NCBI GenBank assembly: GCA_001941025.1
Contig: MSHE01000032.1
Coordinates: 62,001-126,000 of the forward strand
Length of the DNA: 64,000 nucleotides
Origin: Lachnospiraceae bacterium Zagget3
GTDB lineage: Bacteria > Bacillota_A > Clostridia > Lachnospirales > Lachnospiraceae
Reading direction: 5' to 3'
The translations under genes and the position numbers were made by a program. The notes beneath the pieces are model-generated. The model searched no databases, was not told the DNA's origin, and saw only the letters and a program-made list of their open reading frames with translations. Shown piece by piece: positions 45,986 through 54,542 of this stretch (within the stretch, counting starts at the first letter, position 1; each line of letters starts with the position of its first letter).

Positions 45986-46014
45986 ATTATAGCATGCGGT
46001 TTTTTTGAATGCAA
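45986..46014 (-). promoter_or_regulatory. Sigma-A promoter of rpmE
   Basis: Minus strand TTGCAT (46009-46014), 17-bp spacer, TATAAT (45986-45991), about 32 bp before the start codon. Confidence 0.85.
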
Positions 46015-46031
46015 GATATTTTAGCGTATTT

Positions 46032-47405
46032 TTAGATACTCCTGCGCGACAGGATCATACGGATCAGATCGTGGTTGCTCTTTGTCCGGACAAACAGGTG
46101 AAGAAGATTCTCCACGGAGTCTTCCGCCCGGGCGCCGTTTAACGCGCGCCGGATGATGTCCACGGCTTCCTTTTCCTCACGGTCCAACAGCAAATCCTCG
46201 CGGCGTGTCCCCGACTTGACAATGTCGATCGCGGGGAAGATGCGCCGCTCGGAGAGCCTGCGGTCGAGAATGAGTTCCATATTGCCGGTTCCTTTAAACT
46301 CTTCATAAACTACGTCGTCCATCCGGCTGCCCGTATCCACAAGCGCCGTGGCAAGGATCGTAAGACTTCCTCCCTCCCGCATGTTGCGGGCCGCGCCAAA
46401 GAAACGCTTCGGCATATAGAGCGCGCCCGGATCGAGCCCACCGGAAAGGGTGCGTCCGCTTGGCTGCACAACAAGGTTGTATGCCCGCGCGAGGCGCGTA
46501 ATGGAATCCAACAGGATCATGACGTCCTCCCCATATTCGACGAGGCGCTTTGCGCGCTCGATCACCATCTCGGAAACCCGTTTGTGATGCTCCGGCTGTT
46601 CGTCGAATGTCGAATAGATCACCTCCGCGTTCCGTCCTTCGATGGCCTCTTTGATGTCGGTCACTTCCTCCGGACGCTCATCGATCAGCAGGACGAGCAG
46701 ATGCATCTCCGGATTGTTTCTTTTCACGGAGGTGGCGATTGACTTAAGAAGCGTGGTCTTTCCGGCTTTCGGCTGGGAGACGATCATGCCGCGCTGTCCT
46801 TTTCCGACCGGAGCGATCAGGTCCACAATGCGCATGGACACGTTTGACGAATCCGTTTCAAAACGCAGGCGTTCGTCCGGAAAGATCGGGGTCAGATCCT
46901 CAAACGGCTTCCTCTGCGCGGCAAGCGCGGGATTGCTGCCGTTGATGCTGTTGATATACAAAAGGGCGGAAAACTTCTCCCCCTGCGAGCGCATCCGTTT
47001 GTTACCCGTTACAATGTCGCCGGTCTTTAAGCGGAAACGCCGGATCTGCGAAGGAGACACATAGACATCCTGATCGCCGGGAAGATAGTTGTCGGAACGG
47101 ATAAAGCCGTATCCTTCCGGCAGCACCTCCAGAATTCCCTCCGCATGTTCCCCGCTGTCCAATTCTTCCATCGCGGCCACCTCGGGATCCTTCGTTTTAT
47201 TTTGCCGGGGCTTTCGCTCTCCCACTTCGGGCACCGGCACCGGATCCGCCTGTTTCCCCTGCCCATTCTGTTCATCGAGCGCGTCCTGCTCCAACATGCG
47301 CTCGATCAGATCAGCCTTCTTTAAAGTGGAAATATTCTTCATATTTCTGGCCTTGGCAAGGTCCTTTAATACAGCAAGCGGTAAACTCTCGTATTTTTCT
47401 CTCAT
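46032..47405 (-). CDS. rho: Transcription termination factor Rho
   Basis: Rho is a hexameric RNA helicase ending untranslated transcripts. The product is 457 aa. The N-terminal SAP-like region reads [27 protein letters not shown] charged linker of about 45 residues ([27 protein letters not shown]) follows, then the cold-shock RNA-binding fold ([28 protein letters not shown]). The P-loop is [15 protein letters not shown], with Walker [17 protein letters not shown] and the Q/R-loop near [27 protein letters not shown]. It has a GGAGG site before 47405. The gene precedes rpmE. Confidence 0.97.
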   Translation of the reverse strand: MREKYESLPLAVLKDLAKARNMKNISTLKKADLIERMLEQDALDEQNGQGKQADPVPVPEVGERKPRQNKTKDPEVAAMEELDSGEHAEGILEVLPEGYGFIRSDNYLPGDQDVYVSPSQIRRFRLKTGDIVTGNKRMRSQGEKFSALLYINSINGSNPALAAQRKPFEDLTPIFPDERLRFETDSSNVSMRIVDLIAPVGKGQRGMIVSQPKAGKTTLLKSIATSVKRNNPEMHLLVLLIDERPEEVTDIKEAIEGRNAEVIYSTFDEQPEHHKRVSEMVIERAKRLVEYGEDVMILLDSITRLARAYNLVVQPSGRTLSGGLDPGALYMPKRFFGAARNMREGGSLTILATALVDTGSRMDDVVYEEFKGTGNMELILDRRLSERRIFPAIDIVKSGTRREDLLLDREEKEAVDIIRRALNGARAEDSVENLLHLFVRTKSNHDLIRMILSRRSI

Positions 47406-47537
47406 TTACTACCTCCGAAAATAATATGTATTATATTTTGTATTTCGGGTGATTTGTCAGAATTGACTACTTAAGAAATACTTCTGTGGTAATTATACAA
47501 CACGTTGTCAAGTAGGGTCAGTACTTTTTTGCGTGGC

Positions 47538-47566
47538 TTGATTTGCATATATAACGATGGTAAAAT
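47538..47566 (+). promoter_or_regulatory. Sigma-A promoter of the malic enzyme gene
   Basis: TTGATT (47538-47543), 17-bp spacer, TAAAAT (47561-47566), about 28 bp before the start at 47595. It lies in the 189-bp gap divergent from rho; no equally clear promoter for rho was found there. Confidence 0.8.
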
Positions 47567-47594
47567 ATTTCCAGACGAAAAGGAGTTTTAAAAT

Positions 47595-48749
47595 ATGGAT
47601 TATTACGAGCAGGCACTGATCATGCACAAAAAATGGCAGGGAAAGCTGGACACTGTCCCGAAAATGTCCGTCGACAGCAAGGAAGCGCTCTCGATCGCCT
47701 ACACGCCCGGTGTCGCGGAACCCTGCCGGGTTATCGCCAAAGCCCCTGAAGAGGCCTATACCTATACCATGAAAGCCAACACAATCGCCGTCATCTCCGA
47801 CGGAAGCGCCGTGCTTGGCCTGGGCAACATCGGCGCGCTTGCCGCGCTGCCTGTCATGGAGGGCAAATGCGTACTATTCAAGGAATTCGGCAATGTCAAC
47901 GCGGTGCCCATCGTCCTCGACACGCAGGATACCGAGGAGATCATCCGGACGATCGCCGCGATCGCGCCGGCCTACGGCGGAATCAATCTGGAGGACATCT
48001 CCGCGCCGCGCTGTTTCGAGGTGGAGTCGCGCTTAAAGGAAATGTTAAAGATACCCGTCTTCCATGATGATCAGCACGGCACGGCCGTCGTTGTACTCTC
48101 CGGCATCATCAACGCGCTGCGCGTGACCGGCAAAAAAAAGGAAGACTGCCGCATCGTGATCAACGGATCCGGCGCGGCCGGAATCGCCATCGCAAAGCTT
48201 TTGCTTCGCTACGGATTTCCATACATCATCCTCTGTGACAGCAAGGGCATCGTCAGCCGGGACAACGCGAATCTCACACCAGTCAAACAGGAGATGTGCG
48301 AGGTGACAAACCCGGAGAATCTGCGCGGCACACTGGCCGATGCCATGGTGGGAGCCGACATCTTTGTCGGCGTCTCCGCGCCCGGCGTCGTATCACAGGA
48401 TATGGTACGCGCGATGAACTCGGACCCGATTCTCTTCGCCATGTCCAACCCGACGCCGGAGATCATGCCGGATCTCGCGAAGGAAGCCGGCGCCCGGATC
48501 GTCGGAACCGGACGCAGCGATTTTCCGAATCAGGTGAACAATGTCATCGCGTTTCCCGGGATCTTTAAAGGCGCTCTGGAAGGTCGCGCCGAACAGATTA
48601 CGGAAGAGATGAAACTCGCGGCTGCGCACGCCATCGCGGGACTGATCAGCGATGACGATTTAAATGAGGACTATATCATGCCGGAGCCGTTTGATCCCCG
48701 TGTGGCAGACACCGTCGCAGCGGCGGTTATGGAATGCATTTCGAAGTGA
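47595..48749 (+). CDS. NAD(P)-dependent malic enzyme, short bacterial form
   Basis: Oxidative decarboxylation of malate to pyruvate and CO2. The product is 384 aa, the short form without a phosphotransacetylase domain. Signatures: SIAYTPGVAEPCRVI, the catalytic Lys region TYTMKANTIAVISDGSAVLGLG, the metal site INLEDISAPRCFEVE with FHDDQHGTAVV, and the nucleotide fold INGSGAAGIAIAKLLL. The cofactor preference is not evident. With pckA in the same window it fits C4/C3 interconversion in fermentation. Start has AAGGAG. The DUF4364 gene follows after 56 bp. Confidence 0.93.
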   Translation: MDYYEQALIMHKKWQGKLDTVPKMSVDSKEALSIAYTPGVAEPCRVIAKAPEEAYTYTMKANTIAVISDGSAVLGLGNIGALAALPVMEGKCVLFKEFGNVNAVPIVLDTQDTEEIIRTIAAIAPAYGGINLEDISAPRCFEVESRLKEMLKIPVFHDDQHGTAVVVLSGIINALRVTGKKKEDCRIVINGSGAAGIAIAKLLLRYGFPYIILCDSKGIVSRDNANLTPVKQEMCEVTNPENLRGTLADAMVGADIFVGVSAPGVVSQDMVRAMNSDPILFAMSNPTPEIMPDLAKEAGARIVGTGRSDFPNQVNNVIAFPGIFKGALEGRAEQITEEMKLAAAHAIAGLISDDDLNEDYIMPEPFDPRVADTVAAAVMECISK

Positions 48750-48805
48750 TCGCAGAAACGGCGGGCGAGGAAGACCGCCGCGAAAAAGAAATGAGGTGAC
48801 CGAGC

Positions 48806-49321
48806 ATGGCAGAGCCGAACACCCTGTATCGCGTCATGATCCTGTATATGCTGGACAAGGTGGAGTATCCACTGACCGGTACACAGATCACGAACTTTAT
48901 CACCGAAAAGGACTATACAAACTATTTTACCGTGCAGGAGACGATCGCGGATCTGCGCGATTCCGAGCTGATCCTGGCAGAACCGACACACAACAACACG
49001 CGCTATCGCCTGAGTGAAGAGGGACAGCGCTCGCTTTCCTATTTTTCCGAAAAAATCTCACCGGAGATCAAGGAAGAAATTGACGCTTATTTCCGGCAAA
49101 ACGACGTGAAACTTAAGCAGGAAACCAACGTATACGCGGATTATTATAAAGCGCCCGGGAAGGGCTATCAGGTTTGCTGCAGGATCAAAAACCGCGAGGC
49201 GACCGTGCTGGAGCTGACATTGACGGTGCAGACAGCCGAGCAGGCACAGGCCATCTGTGATAATTGGGGGAAAGAAAACGAAAATGTGTACGCGCAGCTG
49301 ATGGATTTGCTGCTGAAATAG
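48806..49321 (+). CDS. DUF4364 winged-helix protein
   Basis: The product is 171 aa. The N-terminal half looks like a winged helix: LYRVMILYMLDKVEYPLTGTQITNFITEKDYTNYFTVQETIADLRDSELILA, then TRYRLSEEGQRSLSYF. The C-terminal half (about 95-171) is an alpha/beta domain (VYADYYKAPGKGYQVCCRIKNREATVLELTLTV). This is the DUF4364 family of Clostridia, probably a DNA-binding regulator with unknown ligand and targets. Start ATG at 48806 has GAGGTGAC. It is followed by a strong terminator. Confidence 0.85.
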   Translation: MAEPNTLYRVMILYMLDKVEYPLTGTQITNFITEKDYTNYFTVQETIADLRDSELILAEPTHNNTRYRLSEEGQRSLSYFSEKISPEIKEEIDAYFRQNDVKLKQETNVYADYYKAPGKGYQVCCRIKNREATVLELTLTVQTAEQAQAICDNWGKENENVYAQLMDLLLK

Positions 49322-49346
49322 AATATAAGAATTTTTACAAACAAGC

Positions 49347-49386
49347 AGTTCCCCTCGCGAATCATCGCGCGGGGAACTCTTTTTCT
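49347..49386 (+). terminator. Terminator between DUF4364 and the GGGtGRT gene
   Basis: Stem AGTTCCCC (49347-49354) with GGGGAACT (49371-49378), extended inside by CGCG with CGCG past a mismatch, then CTTTTTCTT. Convergent genes flank it, so it may act in both directions. Confidence 0.85.
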
Positions 49387-49430
49387 TATGCATAATAAGT
49401 TGCTTTAGAAAACAAGGAAGTTGCTTTCGG

Positions 49431-50441
49431 TCAGAACTTGCCGGCATCTGCGGCTTCCTGCACAGACACGGCAACGGCCACGGTCATTCCGACGATCGGG
49501 TTATTGCCCGCGCCGATGAATCCCATCATCTCCACATGGGCCGGAACGGAGGACGAGCCCGCGAACTGCGCGTCGGAATGCATCCGCCCCATCGTGTCGG
49601 TCATGCCGTAAGAAGCCGGACCGGCCGCCATGTTATCCGGGTGAAGCGTCCGTCCGGTTCCGCCGCCGGAGGCCACGGAAAAATATTTTTTCCCCATCTC
49701 CGTGCACTCTTTTTTATAGGTGCCTGCCACCGGATGCTGGAACCGGGTCGGGTTCGTGGAATTGCCCGTGATGGACACGCCGACATTCTCAAGGTGCATG
49801 ATCGCGACGCCCTCCTGCACATCGTCCGCGCCGTAGCATTTGATACCCGCGCGCACGCCGGTGGAATAAGGCTTCTCAAAAACAACATTCAATTTCGCCT
49901 CTTTGTAGTCATACTCGGTCTCCACATGGGTGAAGCCGTTGATCCGCGAAATAATCTGCGCGGCATCCTTGCCGAGTCCGTTTAAGACAACGCGGAGGGG
50001 TTTTTCCCGCACTTCGTTCGCCTTCTCGGCGATACCGATCGCGCCTTCCGCCGCGGCGAAGGACTCGTGCCCCGCGAGGAAGCAGAAGCACTCGGTCTCC
50101 TCTTCCAGGAGCATCTTGCCGAGATTGCCGTGCCCTATGCCCACTTTGCGGTGGTCCGCCACGGAACCGGGGATGCAGAACGACTGCAGGCCCTCGCCGA
50201 TGGCCTCGGCTGCTTCGGTGGCCTTGCGGCAGTTCTTCTTGATCGCGATCGCCGCGCCGACAATGTATGCCCAACACGCGTTTTCAAAACAGATCGGCTG
50301 GATCTCTTTTACCTGGTCATAGACGTTTAATCCGGCGTCCTTCGTAATCTGCTCCGCCTCGTCAACGGAAGCGATGCCATAAGAATTTAACACCTGCTTG
50401 ATCTGGTCAATTCTTCTCTCGTATGATTCAAACGTTGCCAT
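49431..50441 (-). CDS. GGGtGRT protein (conserved, function unknown)
   Basis: The product is 336 aa from the ATG at 50441 (MATFESYERRIDQIKQVLN) behind AAAGGAG. It carries the family-naming motif SGGGTGRTLHPDN (about residues 262-274). It also has several conserved-looking Cys: ICFENACWAYIVG, KKNCRKATEAAEAIGEG, SFCIPGS and ECFCFLAGHESFAAAEGAIG. No membrane helices or export signal. The family has no assigned function, to my knowledge, but it is regularly paired with a NifU/IscU-like scaffold, as here (4-bp gap to 50446-51138). The cysteines and this partner suggest iron-sulfur or sulfur chemistry; that is inference. Confidence 0.85.
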   Translation of the reverse strand: MATFESYERRIDQIKQVLNSYGIASVDEAEQITKDAGLNVYDQVKEIQPICFENACWAYIVGAAIAIKKNCRKATEAAEAIGEGLQSFCIPGSVADHRKVGIGHGNLGKMLLEEETECFCFLAGHESFAAAEGAIGIAEKANEVREKPLRVVLNGLGKDAAQIISRINGFTHVETEYDYKEAKLNVVFEKPYSTGVRAGIKCYGADDVQEGVAIMHLENVGVSITGNSTNPTRFQHPVAGTYKKECTEMGKKYFSVASGGGTGRTLHPDNMAAGPASYGMTDTMGRMHSDAQFAGSSSVPAHVEMMGFIGAGNNPIVGMTVAVAVSVQEAADAGKF

Positions 50442-50445
50442 GGTA

Positions 50446-51138
50446 TCACTCCTTTCTCGGGTCGATGATCTTCGCTGCGTCCGCGACACGGCCATACTCG
50501 CCTTTTGCTTTCTCCAATGCCTCGTTCGGCTCATCGCCGTTTTTGATAAAGTCCGTCATCTTGCCGAGACTGACGTACTGGTAACCGATGATCTCGTCGT
50601 TCTCATCGAGCGCGAGACCCGTGACATACCCTTCGGTAATCTCCAGATAGCGGGCACCCTTCTCCCTTGTGCCGTACATCGTGCCGATCTGGGAGCGAAG
50701 GCCCTTGCCGAGATCCTCCAGGCCTGCGCCGATCGCGAGTCCACCATCGGAAAACGCGCTCTGGCTGCGGCCGTAGGCGATCTGTAAAAACAGCTCGCGC
50801 ATCGCTGTGTTGATGGCATCACAGACCAGGTCGGTGTTTAATGCCTCAAGGACCGTCTTTCCCTGCAGGATCTCCACCGCCATCGCCGCGGACTGGGTCA
50901 TGCCGGAGCAGCCGATCGTCTCGATGAGCGCCTCCTCGATGATGCCCTCCTTCACGTTCAATGTCAGCTTGCAGGCGCCCTGCTGCGGGGCGCACCAGCC
51001 GACACCGTGCGTGAAGCCGGAGATGTCTTCGATCTTCTTCGCCTTAACCCATTTCCCCTCCTCCGGGATGGGAGCCGGATCATGCTTCGCGCCCTTTGCG
51101 ACCGGGCACATCATCTCTACTTCCTTCGTGTAAATCAT
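50446..51138 (-). CDS. NifU/IscU-like iron-sulfur cluster scaffold protein
   Basis: The product is 230 aa from the ATG at 51138 behind AAAGGAG. The IscU-like core has three Cys positions: HGVGWCAPQQGACKL, IETIGCSGMTQSAAMAVEILQGKTV and LVCDAINTAMRELF. The C-terminal third (GLALDENDEIIGYQYVSLGKMTDF and after) is unlike classical IscU and seems specific to this subfamily. No cysteine desulfurase gene is nearby. It is co-transcribed with the GGGtGRT gene; the pair is preceded by an unusual motif array (51211-51314) and likely forms one functional unit. Confidence 0.85.
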   Translation of the reverse strand: MIYTKEVEMMCPVAKGAKHDPAPIPEEGKWVKAKKIEDISGFTHGVGWCAPQQGACKLTLNVKEGIIEEALIETIGCSGMTQSAAMAVEILQGKTVLEALNTDLVCDAINTAMRELFLQIAYGRSQSAFSDGGLAIGAGLEDLGKGLRSQIGTMYGTREKGARYLEITEGYVTGLALDENDEIIGYQYVSLGKMTDFIKNGDEPNEALEKAKGEYGRVADAAKIIDPRKE

Positions 51139-51210
51139 GCCAAACTCCTTTCCATGTTTTGATAAAAAATGGTTGTACTATGTCTTATATATGTCATCAC
51201 AATAGATACT

Positions 51211-51314
51211 ATGTGGTAACAAAATAACAAACCTGATTTACCACATTACGGATTGATATGTGGCAGTACGTAAACCGAAATTATTTTACAACATTACACC
51301 TCCCAATGTGGTAA
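51211..51314 (-). promoter_or_regulatory. Array of four ATGTGGTAA-like motifs upstream of the scaffold/GGGtGRT operon
   Basis: Plus-strand copies: ATGTGGTAA at 51211-51219, its inverse TTACCACAT at 51238-51246, ATGTGGCAG at 51258-51266 and ATGTGGTAA at 51306-51314. The three direct copies start 47 and 48 bp apart. They lie 73-176 bp before the start codon at 51138 in a 222-bp AT-rich gap. This looks like an operator for an unidentified regulator. Confidence 0.55.
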
Positions 51315-51360
51315 AATAATATCGAAAAAAATAAGGCCCGCAGAGTGTAAAAAAGGCGTC

Positions 51361-52032
51361 TTATTTCTTCCGCGGGACGACCGTGCCGTCATCCTTGCAG
51401 ATGGAATCTGCCGGGATCACGCCGCGCGCGCAGGTGGTCGGATAGACGCTCGTATGCGCACCGATCACGCAGCCCGGATTCAACACGGCATTGCAGCCTA
51501 TCTCCACGCCATCGCCGAGCATGGCGCCGAACTTCTTGCGGCCGGTGGGAAGTTCTTCGTTTCCGTCCTTGACCACCACTTCCGTCCGGTCCGCCTTGAC
51601 ATTCGAAGTGATCGAACCAGCTCCCATGTGCGCCTTATATCCGAGGATGGAATCGCCCACATAGTTGTAATGCGGCACCTGCACACCGTTAAACAAAATA
51701 ACGTTCTTTAACTCCGTGGAGTTGCCTACCACCGCGTTTTTTCCGACGATCGCCGGCGACCGCAGAAACGCGCAGTGGCGGATCTCGGCCTCTTCATCTA
51801 TGATCAGAGGACCGGACAGACTCGCCGTCGGCGCGACGGTCGCGCTCTTCGCGACCCAGATATCCTCTCCCCGCGCCTCAAACCGTTCCGGGTCGAGCGT
51901 CGGTCCGAGCTTCCGGATGTAATCGCCCAGGCCCTCCAATAACTCCCAGGGATACTCCGCCGTTGCAAAGTAGTCCTTCGCGATCGTCTCATCCAGATTG
52001 TATAGGGCTTTAATCTTACACGTTTCCATCAT
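51361..52032 (-). CDS. Left-handed beta-helix nucleotidyl/acyltransferase-like protein
   Basis: The product is 223 aa. Residues 60-210 form hexapeptide-type rungs (IWVAKSATVAPTASLSGPLIIDEEAEIRHCAF, AIVGKNAVVGNSTELKNVIL, VEIGCNAVLNPGCVIGAHTSVYP), a left-handed beta-helix as in the C-terminal domain of GlmU. The N-terminal 50 residues (YNLDETIAKDYFATAEYPWELL) are helical, and no pyrophosphorylase domain is present. It may be a sugar-nucleotide acyltransferase or a structural relative. It is the last gene of the leftward pyrimidine cluster run, 147 bp after the flavodoxin/ferredoxin gene; whether it belongs functionally is open. Confidence 0.75.
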   Translation of the reverse strand: MMETCKIKALYNLDETIAKDYFATAEYPWELLEGLGDYIRKLGPTLDPERFEARGEDIWVAKSATVAPTASLSGPLIIDEEAEIRHCAFLRSPAIVGKNAVVGNSTELKNVILFNGVQVPHYNYVGDSILGYKAHMGAGSITSNVKADRTEVVVKDGNEELPTGRKKFGAMLGDGVEIGCNAVLNPGCVIGAHTSVYPTTCARGVIPADSICKDDGTVVPRKK

Positions 52033-52179
52033 AGGGCTTATAGCGACCTAAGCGCTCCTTTCGTAAGTCTTTCGAGTCATATTCTTAATGCTTTTTTATT
52101 ATATTCGACATAATAAAGTCTCGCAACATAAATCGTTTGATTCCTAAATGTTTTATAAGAAAAATCGTTCGATTTGTCA

Positions 52180-53061
52180 TCACACAATAAAATAATTCTC
52201 CGCGCGGGCGGTATAATTCTGCTCCAGCATCCGCACATGCGACAGGAAGTCTTCATCAGTGAAATATTTCGCATGCTGCGGGCATTTACGGACGCAAGCC
52301 TGACACTTGATACAAAGGCCTGTCGCCTGCATTTTTTCGTCGATGCTGCCCACCGGACAGGCATCCCGGCAGATGCCGCAGAGATCACACTTCGACGCGT
52401 CCGTTTCCGGCTTCGCTTTCAAAAAGTTGGCCGGGGTCCCGTCCTCTTTCAGCGGCGTGTAGTAAGGAGGGAGTTCCTCCTCCGCGCATGCGGCATCGCC
52501 GCTCTGCGCAGCAGTATCCGCCGCGGCCGACGCGGCACCACCCGTCGCGTCCCGTGCCGTTTCACTCTCCGCCTCCCGCGTCGAACGCAGACTCTTTGCG
52601 ACGCGAAGCGCAAAAGCGTCCAATTCCGCCAGATCTGTCTCGTCCGGCCTCCCGGCGCCAACGGTGTCCGTAAACGCGTGGCGGCTAACCACGGCCGCGC
52701 CTCCCACGACATGAAAGTCATTTGCCGCGAGGAGCCTCGTAAGCTCCGTCAGCGCGCCGCCATAACTGCGGTTGCCGAAGACCACCACAGGGACAGCCAT
52801 TGCGCCGTCTCCGAAAAAACAGCGCTCATAATCCGGCATGATCTTGTTCGGAAGCCGTCCCGCGTAAACCGGCGAGCCAAACACGACAAGATCCTCTTTC
52901 CCGAAAAAATATTCAATCTCTCTCGCCGCGGGATGCGTAATGTCAAACGCGTCCCAGGGCAGATCCAGCGCGTTGCCCAGCGTCTCTGCCAGATGCTTTA
53001 CCACCGTCCCGGTTCCACCGGTCGGGCTGAAATAGATTCCCCAAATCTGATTGACCGCCAA
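52180..53061 (-). CDS. Flavodoxin-ferredoxin fusion (EFR1 family)
   Basis: The product is 293 aa from the TTG at 53061 (MAVNQIWGIYFSPTGGTG), which has GAGAGGAA upstream. Longer in-frame starts would overlap the preceding gene. Residues 5-170 form a flavodoxin-like fold: FMN phosphate loop SPTGGTGTVV, then LVVFGSPVYAGRLPNKI and VVVFGNRSYGGAL. A low-complexity Ala/Glu linker (about 178-215) leads to two [4Fe-4S] motifs, CDLCGICRDACPVGSI and CIKCQACVRKCPQHAKYF. It is an electron carrier or transfer protein of the EFR1 type. Placed in the pyrimidine cluster, it may supply or take electrons there. Confidence 0.85.
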   Translation of the reverse strand: MAVNQIWGIYFSPTGGTGTVVKHLAETLGNALDLPWDAFDITHPAAREIEYFFGKEDLVVFGSPVYAGRLPNKIMPDYERCFFGDGAMAVPVVVFGNRSYGGALTELTRLLAANDFHVVGGAAVVSRHAFTDTVGAGRPDETDLAELDAFALRVAKSLRSTREAESETARDATGGAASAAADTAAQSGDAACAEEELPPYYTPLKEDGTPANFLKAKPETDASKCDLCGICRDACPVGSIDEKMQATGLCIKCQACVRKCPQHAKYFTDEDFLSHVRMLEQNYTARAENYFIV

Positions 53062-53125
53062 AACTCTTCCTCTCCAGTCTGCGTTAGCTGCCGTCGCGTG
53101 CCGCGTTCCGGGCATTCCCTTTCTC

Positions 53126-53869
53126 TTAAGCGTAAATAAACTGTTCGACCTCTGCCATATATTCCGCCGGATGTTTTGCCATATAGCTGCAGTGTCCGTA
53201 ATCTTTCCGTACCGTGACCTCGGACTCCGGGAAATATTTCGGCACATCCCCGCGGCTCAAACGTTCCAGAATGTCCTCCGCTCCCCAGTCCAGGTGGATC
53301 CGCTTCTGCATCTCCTCCGGAAGCGTCACCATCCTCCGATAACAGAACGAATCGCTGATCCGGTCGATATCCGTCTTCGTCAACCGCAGGAAGTTGTCAC
53401 GCATCATCTCCGCGAATTCCTCCCCATACAGTTTTACATGCCGCTCGATCGGCTTCGTCGGATCTTTTTTCAGATCATCCAGCATACCGTAAAACATGCG
53501 CTTCATGAAAAAATGCACGCCCGTCGCGTTCTTTTTATACAGACCGCTCTCGAACCACGCGCAGCTGACATGGAACCGGTCGTCTTTCAGCATCTCATAG
53601 ACCGCGATGGTTCCCATGGAGGAGCCGGATACACAGATAAAGTCCGTGTAGTCCCGCTCCAGAAGATACTTTGTGAGCGTTTCCATCTCGTCATCAAGGG
53701 AAACATACGGCCCGGATCTGCCGTGCCCGCCCTGATCGGGCGAGAGGATACAGTACTCCTCCTTTAAGTGCGGCCGGACCAGGTCATACAGGTTCTGTCC
53801 CGTGACGCCGAGCGGATGAAACATCAGCCATTTCGGCAGACTGTTGTCGCCGTATTCATTGACATACAT
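53126..53869 (-). CDS. Alpha/beta-fold hydrolase
   Basis: The product is 247 aa, starting MYVNEYGDNSLPKWLMFHPLGVTG at 53869. The oxyanion-side strand LMFHPLGV and LSPDQGGHGRSGP are typical. The nucleophile elbow is CVSGSSMGTIAVYEM (about residues 85-99) with Ser in G-S-S-M-G. The acid is likely Asp in HLDWGAEDIL and the His is in YGHCSYMAKHPAEY near the end. All triad elements are present. Substrate unknown. Its position after the LUD gene in the pyrimidine cluster suggests a side reaction on an amide, ester or carbamate product, which is inference. Confidence 0.8.
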   Translation of the reverse strand: MYVNEYGDNSLPKWLMFHPLGVTGQNLYDLVRPHLKEEYCILSPDQGGHGRSGPYVSLDDEMETLTKYLLERDYTDFICVSGSSMGTIAVYEMLKDDRFHVSCAWFESGLYKKNATGVHFFMKRMFYGMLDDLKKDPTKPIERHVKLYGEEFAEMMRDNFLRLTKTDIDRISDSFCYRRMVTLPEEMQKRIHLDWGAEDILERLSRGDVPKYFPESEVTVRKDYGHCSYMAKHPAEYMAEVEQFIYA

Positions 53870-53915
53870 ATAAGATCAAATTCTCCCTATAGATCAAAAT
53901 CCACTTCCGCGCGAT

Positions 53916-54518
53916 CTAGTATCCAAGCTCCTGATCAATCAGCACGATCTCCACCTCGCATCCCAGTGGCTTGCGCCACAGCACGGTCAGCCCGCGGCAG
54001 ATCCTGTCCGGGCTGTCGCAGTCGTAACAGTGATCCGCTTTTTCGGCACAGGGAGTCTTTCTGCCCAACCGCTGCGCGTTCTTGGGGGCAGCGACATTCC
54101 GCGCGTGATACAGGGCACCGTCATAGTCCGCCGCGATCTTGTTTTTTCCGACGATCAGGAAGACTTTCTCATGTCCAAAGAGTGTGGAAGAAACGCGGTT
54201 GCACGTCGCGTCGATGTTGATGATCTCCCCCGTTTCGGCCAGCCCGTTGACCGAGCTGAGATAATAGGTCGTATCCATCGCCTTTTTAAAAATTTCTTCC
54301 CGCTCCTCCGGACTGGACGCGTTGTCATGCCAATACACGGTGTTGTGCGAGCCGAGCGAATCGTAAAGCCCCATCTCTTTTAACGTCATCGACCCGCCGA
54401 ACGCGACGGTCTGCCCGTCGATCTGGCCGTTCAGATAATCCGCGGCTTCCTCCGCGGTGGAAAAACTGGACACCTGAAATCCCCGTTCTTCCAGATTTAT
54501 TTTAAGTATCTCAAACAT
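53916..54518 (-). CDS. LUD-domain (lactate utilisation/YkgG-like) protein
   Basis: The product is 200 aa. The LUD fold is visible in VAFGGSMTLKEMGLYDSL and VNGLAETGEIINIDATCNRVSSTLFGHEKVFLIVGKNKIA. A Cys cluster near the C-terminus (TPCAEKADHCYDCDSPDRICRG) may bind a metal or cluster. Relatives such as LutC take part in iron-sulfur flavin systems for lactate oxidation, but single LUD proteins of this size are widespread and uncharacterised. It sits between a flavoprotein gene and a hydrolase gene in the pyrimidine cluster, with no LutA/LutB nearby. Confidence 0.82.
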   Translation of the reverse strand: MFEILKINLEERGFQVSSFSTAEEAADYLNGQIDGQTVAFGGSMTLKEMGLYDSLGSHNTVYWHDNASSPEEREEIFKKAMDTTYYLSSVNGLAETGEIINIDATCNRVSSTLFGHEKVFLIVGKNKIAADYDGALYHARNVAAPKNAQRLGRKTPCAEKADHCYDCDSPDRICRGLTVLWRKPLGCEVEIVLIDQELGY

Positions 54519-54542
54519 ATCACATTCCCCCTTCCATAAGAG

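Noticed and set aside
47406..47537. Promoter for rho in the divergent gap
   Set aside because: TATAAT-like boxes exist but none has a -35 partner at 16-18 bp; not supported enough to report.
52180..53247. Longer start (53247) for the flavodoxin-ferredoxin gene
   Set aside because: It would overlap the upstream hydrolase gene by 122 bp, and the extra residues do not fit the flavodoxin N-terminus.
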